The notes under the pieces were generated by a model that saw only the letters and a list, made by a program, of their open reading frames with translations, did not search any database and was not told the DNA's origin. This document shows positions 61,249 to 64,000 of a stretch of 64,000 nt of DNA, piece after piece. The stretch lies in contig JAAWWF010000005.1 in NCBI GenBank assembly GCA_021404565.1, positions 248,001 to 312,000 of the forward strand, given 5' to 3'. The DNA comes from Roseivirga sp. GTDB lineage: Bacteria > Bacteroidota > Bacteroidia > Cytophagales > Cyclobacteriaceae. How positions within the stretch are numbered: position 1 is the stretch's first letter; each line of letters begins with the position of its first letter. A program made the position numbers and the translations under genes.

Positions 61249-61914
61249 CTATTTCTTCTTTTTCTTCAGGGATTTGATGAACTGACCCCAGGCAAAGGGA
61301 TTTAGGAGCGGATTGGTCCGCGGGCCTGCACTGTTCTGTAAATTCTGAAACTGCTGATTCATCATATAGCGATAATTCAGGTCCGCACTACCCTCAATGG
61401 GCATGGTTCGTATCAGCTCCTGCACCACACTCGGCTCAAAGTTTCTTAATACAGATTCTTGTTGCTCACTCAGGTTCATGGCCATAATGGCTTCCTTAAA
61501 AATTTCTTCTGTGGGGAAGGGGTTAATCTCCACAGCAGCAAGCTCTGTTACCTCTTCTTCCAGCACCATAATCAGGGTGAACTTCTCGCCTACATCGCCA
61601 GGAATGACGACAGCACGGTTTTTAAAGCCAATTACCGAAAAAACCACCTCATCACCCGCAATAAAAGGATGACTGAACCAGCCTTTCAGGTTTGAGGCAG
61701 TACCTCTGCCAGTTCTCGGGTTATAGATGTTCACAAAAGGAATACCGGTACTGTCGGCACTCATTACCAAACCGGAAAGCTGTACGATCTGAGGCTCATC
61801 TCCCTGCTGCGCATTGGCACTGTTCAAAGAAAGCGCGTACATCATGACGATGATACATGCAACCGGAAGGAGTTTTCTAATGAGCTTATTCAAAATCAGA
61901 GCTTTTGTTTCCAC
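61249..61914 (-). CDS. Carboxypeptidase-regulatory-like domain protein
   Basis: 221 residues. Signal region ends NSANAQ. Residues about 43-125 are a CarboxypepD_reg-like beta-sandwich (LSGLVMSADSTGIPFVNIYN, GWFSHPFIAGDEVVFSVIGF). The rest is helical (EEIFKEAIMAMNLSEQQESV) and ends in a Lys-rich tail. The domain is common at the N-terminus of TonB receptors; here it stands alone on an exported protein. Function unknown. Confidence 0.8.
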   Translation of the reverse strand: METKALILNKLIRKLLPVACIIVMMYALSLNSANAQQGDEPQIVQLSGLVMSADSTGIPFVNIYNPRTGRGTASNLKGWFSHPFIAGDEVVFSVIGFKNRAVVIPGDVGEKFTLIMVLEEEVTELAAVEINPFPTEEIFKEAIMAMNLSEQQESVLRNFEPSVVQELIRTMPIEGSADLNYRYMMNQQFQNLQNSAGPRTNPLLNPFAWGQFIKSLKKKKK

Positions 61915-62051
61915 TTTAATAGACGAACCTGAGGAAATAAGGATTAACCGAATTAACTGAAAAAGCTCGTGTTTGCAATATTAACAACCAAAAGGAGGAA
62001 AATTGTTGCCACTGGTCATTATTATTTTCAATTTAACAATTATTAACCGCA

Positions 62052-62441
62052 ATGAGACTAAAGAACTTCAGCCTTCCTTTTGGTGGTCAGATTTTTAAGG
62101 CGCTTTCTGACGAAGCCCGTATCAGGATCATGCATTTGCTTTATAGAAACAAGGAATTGACCATTTCTGACCTGGAGCTGGAGCATATTCTCGATTTCAC
62201 TCAAACCAAAACTTCCCGCCATATAACCTACCTCAAAAATTCCAATATTGTCAACGCACGTAAGGTAGATCAGTGGGTTTTTTATGGCATTCGGGAGGAG
62301 GTAGAGGACATCATAAGCCAGATATTCACCTTTCTGAATAAAGACAGCGTATTGCAGAAAGATCAGGAGCTTTATGAGATACTGAAGTCGAACCGTGAGC
62401 TGGCTGAGAACCGGGTGCAAAACAGAGGTTGGATTTCCTGA
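62052..62441 (+). CDS. ArsR family transcriptional regulator
   Basis: 129 residues with an ArsR-type winged helix: FKALSDEARIRIMHLLYRNK, then the recognition region FTQTKTSRHITYLKNSNIV and wing RKVDQWVFYGI. No Cys metal-binding motif (no ELCVCDL), so it probably senses something other than arsenite or heavy metals. It is followed after 35 bp by the YjjG-like gene, possibly co-transcribed. Confidence 0.88.
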   Translation: MRLKNFSLPFGGQIFKALSDEARIRIMHLLYRNKELTISDLELEHILDFTQTKTSRHITYLKNSNIVNARKVDQWVFYGIREEVEDIISQIFTFLNKDSVLQKDQELYEILKSNRELAENRVQNRGWIS

Positions 62442-62476
62442 ACTTTTACCGCTGAAGCTGATTTTGACAAAAAGTA

Positions 62477-63178
62477 TTGCTCTTGAAAACTTACAAACAT
62501 ATTTTTTTTGACCTGGATCATACCCTTTGGGATTATGAGGGTAATGCGGGTGAGGCACTTCGTGAACTTTACGATCATCACCGACTGGGAGAGAAGGGAA
62601 TGTTTTCCAAGGCTGAGCTGGTGACTACTTTTTTTGAAGTGAACGATATGCTGTGGGATGCTTATAATCATCATCGCATCCAGAGAAAAGATCTGCGTGA
62701 GAGAAGGTTTCCTACCATTTTTAAGAGGCTGGGTCTACCTATCGAATTAAGACCCAAAAACATTGAGTTAGAGTATATCGCCCTGAGTCCTACTAAAGAT
62801 AAGGTGTTTGACCATGCTCATGAGTTGCTGGACTACCTAAATCCAAAGTACGACCTTCATATCATCACCAATGGCTTTGATGATATACAAGGCACTAAGA
62901 TGTCCAGTTCCCGCCTTGATCATTATTTCAAAGTTATTATTACTTCCGAAACGGCAGGATTCAGAAAACCTGACCCGCGCATTTTTCAACTCGCTCTGGA
63001 TAAAAGCGGTGCCGAAGCCGGTCATAGCCTGATGGTGGGCGATAACCTCAGGGCAGATATTGGAGGTGCCAGAGATTTTGGTATGGATCAGGTGTTTTTC
63101 AACCCCGGCAGGAAGTCACATACCGAGCGCGTTACCTACGAAATCAGGGGCCTGAAAGAACTCATTTCGCTGCTTTAA
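62477..63178 (+). CDS. YjjG-family HAD nucleotidase
   Basis: 233 residues from a TTG start (62477; 62483 is an alternative). HAD motifs: FFDLDHTLWDYEGN (nucleophile Asp), HIITNGFDDIQGTK (motif II Thr), Lys in FRKPDPRIF, and MVGDNLRADIGGARDFG (motif IV). YjjG-type enzymes dephosphorylate pyrimidine nucleotides, including damaged ones. Cytoplasmic. Spacing and motif order match YjjG/YfnB. Confidence 0.9.
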   Translation: MLLKTYKHIFFDLDHTLWDYEGNAGEALRELYDHHRLGEKGMFSKAELVTTFFEVNDMLWDAYNHHRIQRKDLRERRFPTIFKRLGLPIELRPKNIELEYIALSPTKDKVFDHAHELLDYLNPKYDLHIITNGFDDIQGTKMSSSRLDHYFKVIITSETAGFRKPDPRIFQLALDKSGAEAGHSLMVGDNLRADIGGARDFGMDQVFFNPGRKSHTERVTYEIRGLKELISLL

Positions 63179-63193
63179 CCCGGTTTATTTGAT

Positions 63194-63340
63194 AGAAATC
63201 GTAATGAGTCTGAAGATGGCGATTAATCAGGGTTTTGGTTTTGAGAGCATAGCAGAGCTATGGTGAAAAGACAAACGATGCATGGCGAATGATTAGAAGT
63301 CAGCTTCGGACGTAATAGATAATCTATTGAATTATCCGGG
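63194..63340. repeat. Structured interspersed repeat, copy B
   Basis: Second copy of the element at 7061-7202: AATCGTAATGA at the left, GCATAGC-AGA-GCTATGG hairpin (63247-63264), GTGAAAAGACAAA, and the perfect palindrome AATAGATAATCTATT (63314-63328). It lies between the YjjG-like gene and the P5C dehydrogenase gene. Confidence 0.55.
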
Positions 63341-63376
63341 TTTTATGTTCGCCTTTTAATCACTGCGTGAAAGGGC

Positions 63377-63384
63377 TATATTTG
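63377..63384 (+). promoter_or_regulatory. -7 box of the P5C dehydrogenase gene
   Basis: TATATTTG, the same octamer as at the tRNA-Ala promoter, lies 37 bp before the ATG at 63422. Confidence 0.6.
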
Positions 63385-63421
63385 CCCCACTATAATAGAA
63401 ATTAAGAAAAAAAATTGACCT

Positions 63422-64000
63422 ATGGCTACTGGATTTTTCAATGTACCCACACCCGTAAATGAGCCGGTAAAGAGCTACGCTCCCGGTTCCCCGGAAAGAA
63501 AAGCATTACAGGCGGCCCTCGCTGAGGCGCGCGCTAAGCAGATAGATGTACCTATGTACATAGGTGGTGAAGAAGTGCACACTGATAGTAAGTTTGCCAT
63601 GACACCACCTCATGATCATCAACATGTATTAGGCCACTACTCTGAGGGGGATGCCTCACATGTAAAAGCGGCTATTGATGCGGCTATGGCTGCCAAGGCC
63701 GATTGGGCTAACCTGGGATGGGAGCACAGAGCCAGTATTTTTCTGAAAGCTGCTGAGCTGATTGCCGGACCTTACCGCGCAAAGTTGAATGCGGCTACTA
63801 TGCTGGCTCAGTCTAAAAATGCTTATCAGGCAGAAATTGATGCGGCTTGCGAATTCATCGACTTTCTGCGCTTCAATGTGCAGTATATGACCGAGATTTA
63901 TGCACAGCAGCCACAGTCTTCTCCGGGCATCTGGAACAGGCTGGAGCAAAGGCCTTTGGAGGGGTTTGTATTTGCACTGACTCCTTTCAACTTTACAGCT
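63422..64000 (+). CDS. pruA: L-glutamate gamma-semialdehyde dehydrogenase (P5C dehydrogenase), partial
   Basis: 193 codons to the window edge; catalytic Cys and Glu lie beyond it. The N-terminus GFFNVPTPVNEPVKSYAPGS, then VLGHYSEGDASHVKAAIDAA, DWANLGWEHRASIFLKAAEL and FVFALTPFNFTA is typical of group 4 ALDH P5C dehydrogenases. The enzyme oxidises glutamate semialdehyde to glutamate with NAD in proline breakdown. A -7 box and repeat copy B precede it; no proline dehydrogenase gene is in the window. Confidence 0.92.
   Translation, partial: MATGFFNVPTPVNEPVKSYAPGSPERKALQAALAEARAKQIDVPMYIGGEEVHTDSKFAMTPPHDHQHVLGHYSEGDASHVKAAIDAAMAAKADWANLGWEHRASIFLKAAELIAGPYRAKLNAATMLAQSKNAYQAEIDAACEFIDFLRFNVQYMTEIYAQQPQSSPGIWNRLEQRPLEGFVFALTPFNFTA

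Overview
The window looks like a chromosomal segment from a member of the Bacteroidota, most likely the order Cytophagales. The signs are TonB-dependent receptors paired with DUF4249 lipoproteins, an ECF sigma/FecR/receptor unit, signal peptides ending in AQ and Cys lipoboxes, TAnnTTTG-type -7 promoter boxes, DUF6443-type RHS proteins and many exported proteins of unknown function. This is inferred from gene content; no 16S rRNA is present.

Left part (1-8.2 kb): a partial M19 dipeptidase-like gene, dnaK behind a sigma54-like promoter, a YihY-type membrane protein, a TetR regulator and thioesterase that share an operator motif, two secreted proteins, an NlpC/P60 lipoprotein, and a tRNA-Ala(GGC). 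The tRNA is followed by a small GIY-YIG nuclease gene that ends inside a second, degenerate tRNA copy.

RHS island (8.3-28.4 kb): the remnant of a fibre gene, an intact 1334-residue fibre-like protein, two large RHS/YD-repeat proteins (1212 and 2153 residues) with a C-terminal polymorphic toxin domain, and a candidate immunity gene directly downstream. Then comes a zone of rearrangement with two structured repeats, a REP-associated transposase between two hairpins, a YwqK-like lipoprotein, an orphan toxin tail with a lipoprotein, and an orphan RHS core piece. A coiled-coil outer-membrane candidate and a frameshifted membrane gene close the island.

Middle (28.6-45.5 kb): a WD40 lipoprotein, DoxX, a membrane-anchored winged-helix regulator, a ParE/RelE toxin-antitoxin pair followed by a 54-bp paralogous remnant of that regulator, a PafA-type phosphatase with a WG-repeat protein, and a TonB-dependent receptor followed by five tandem DUF4249 lipoproteins in one tightly packed operon. 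Two small HTH genes follow.

Right part (45.5-64 kb): a DUF4920 lipoprotein; an ECF sigma operon with an unusual membrane-YCII protein, a DUF6265 protein and a double-VOC protein; an ECF sigma/FecR/TonB-receptor unit; a transglutaminase-7TM / ATP-grasp / outer-membrane-protein operon; a pentapeptide-repeat protein; an SDR/epimerase/CPBP operon; DUF6503 and carboxypeptidase-regulatory-like proteins; an ArsR regulator; a YjjG-like HAD phosphatase; and the start of a P5C dehydrogenase gene. A roughly 145-bp structured repeat occurs twice, near 7.1 kb and 63.3 kb, both times just upstream of a gene.
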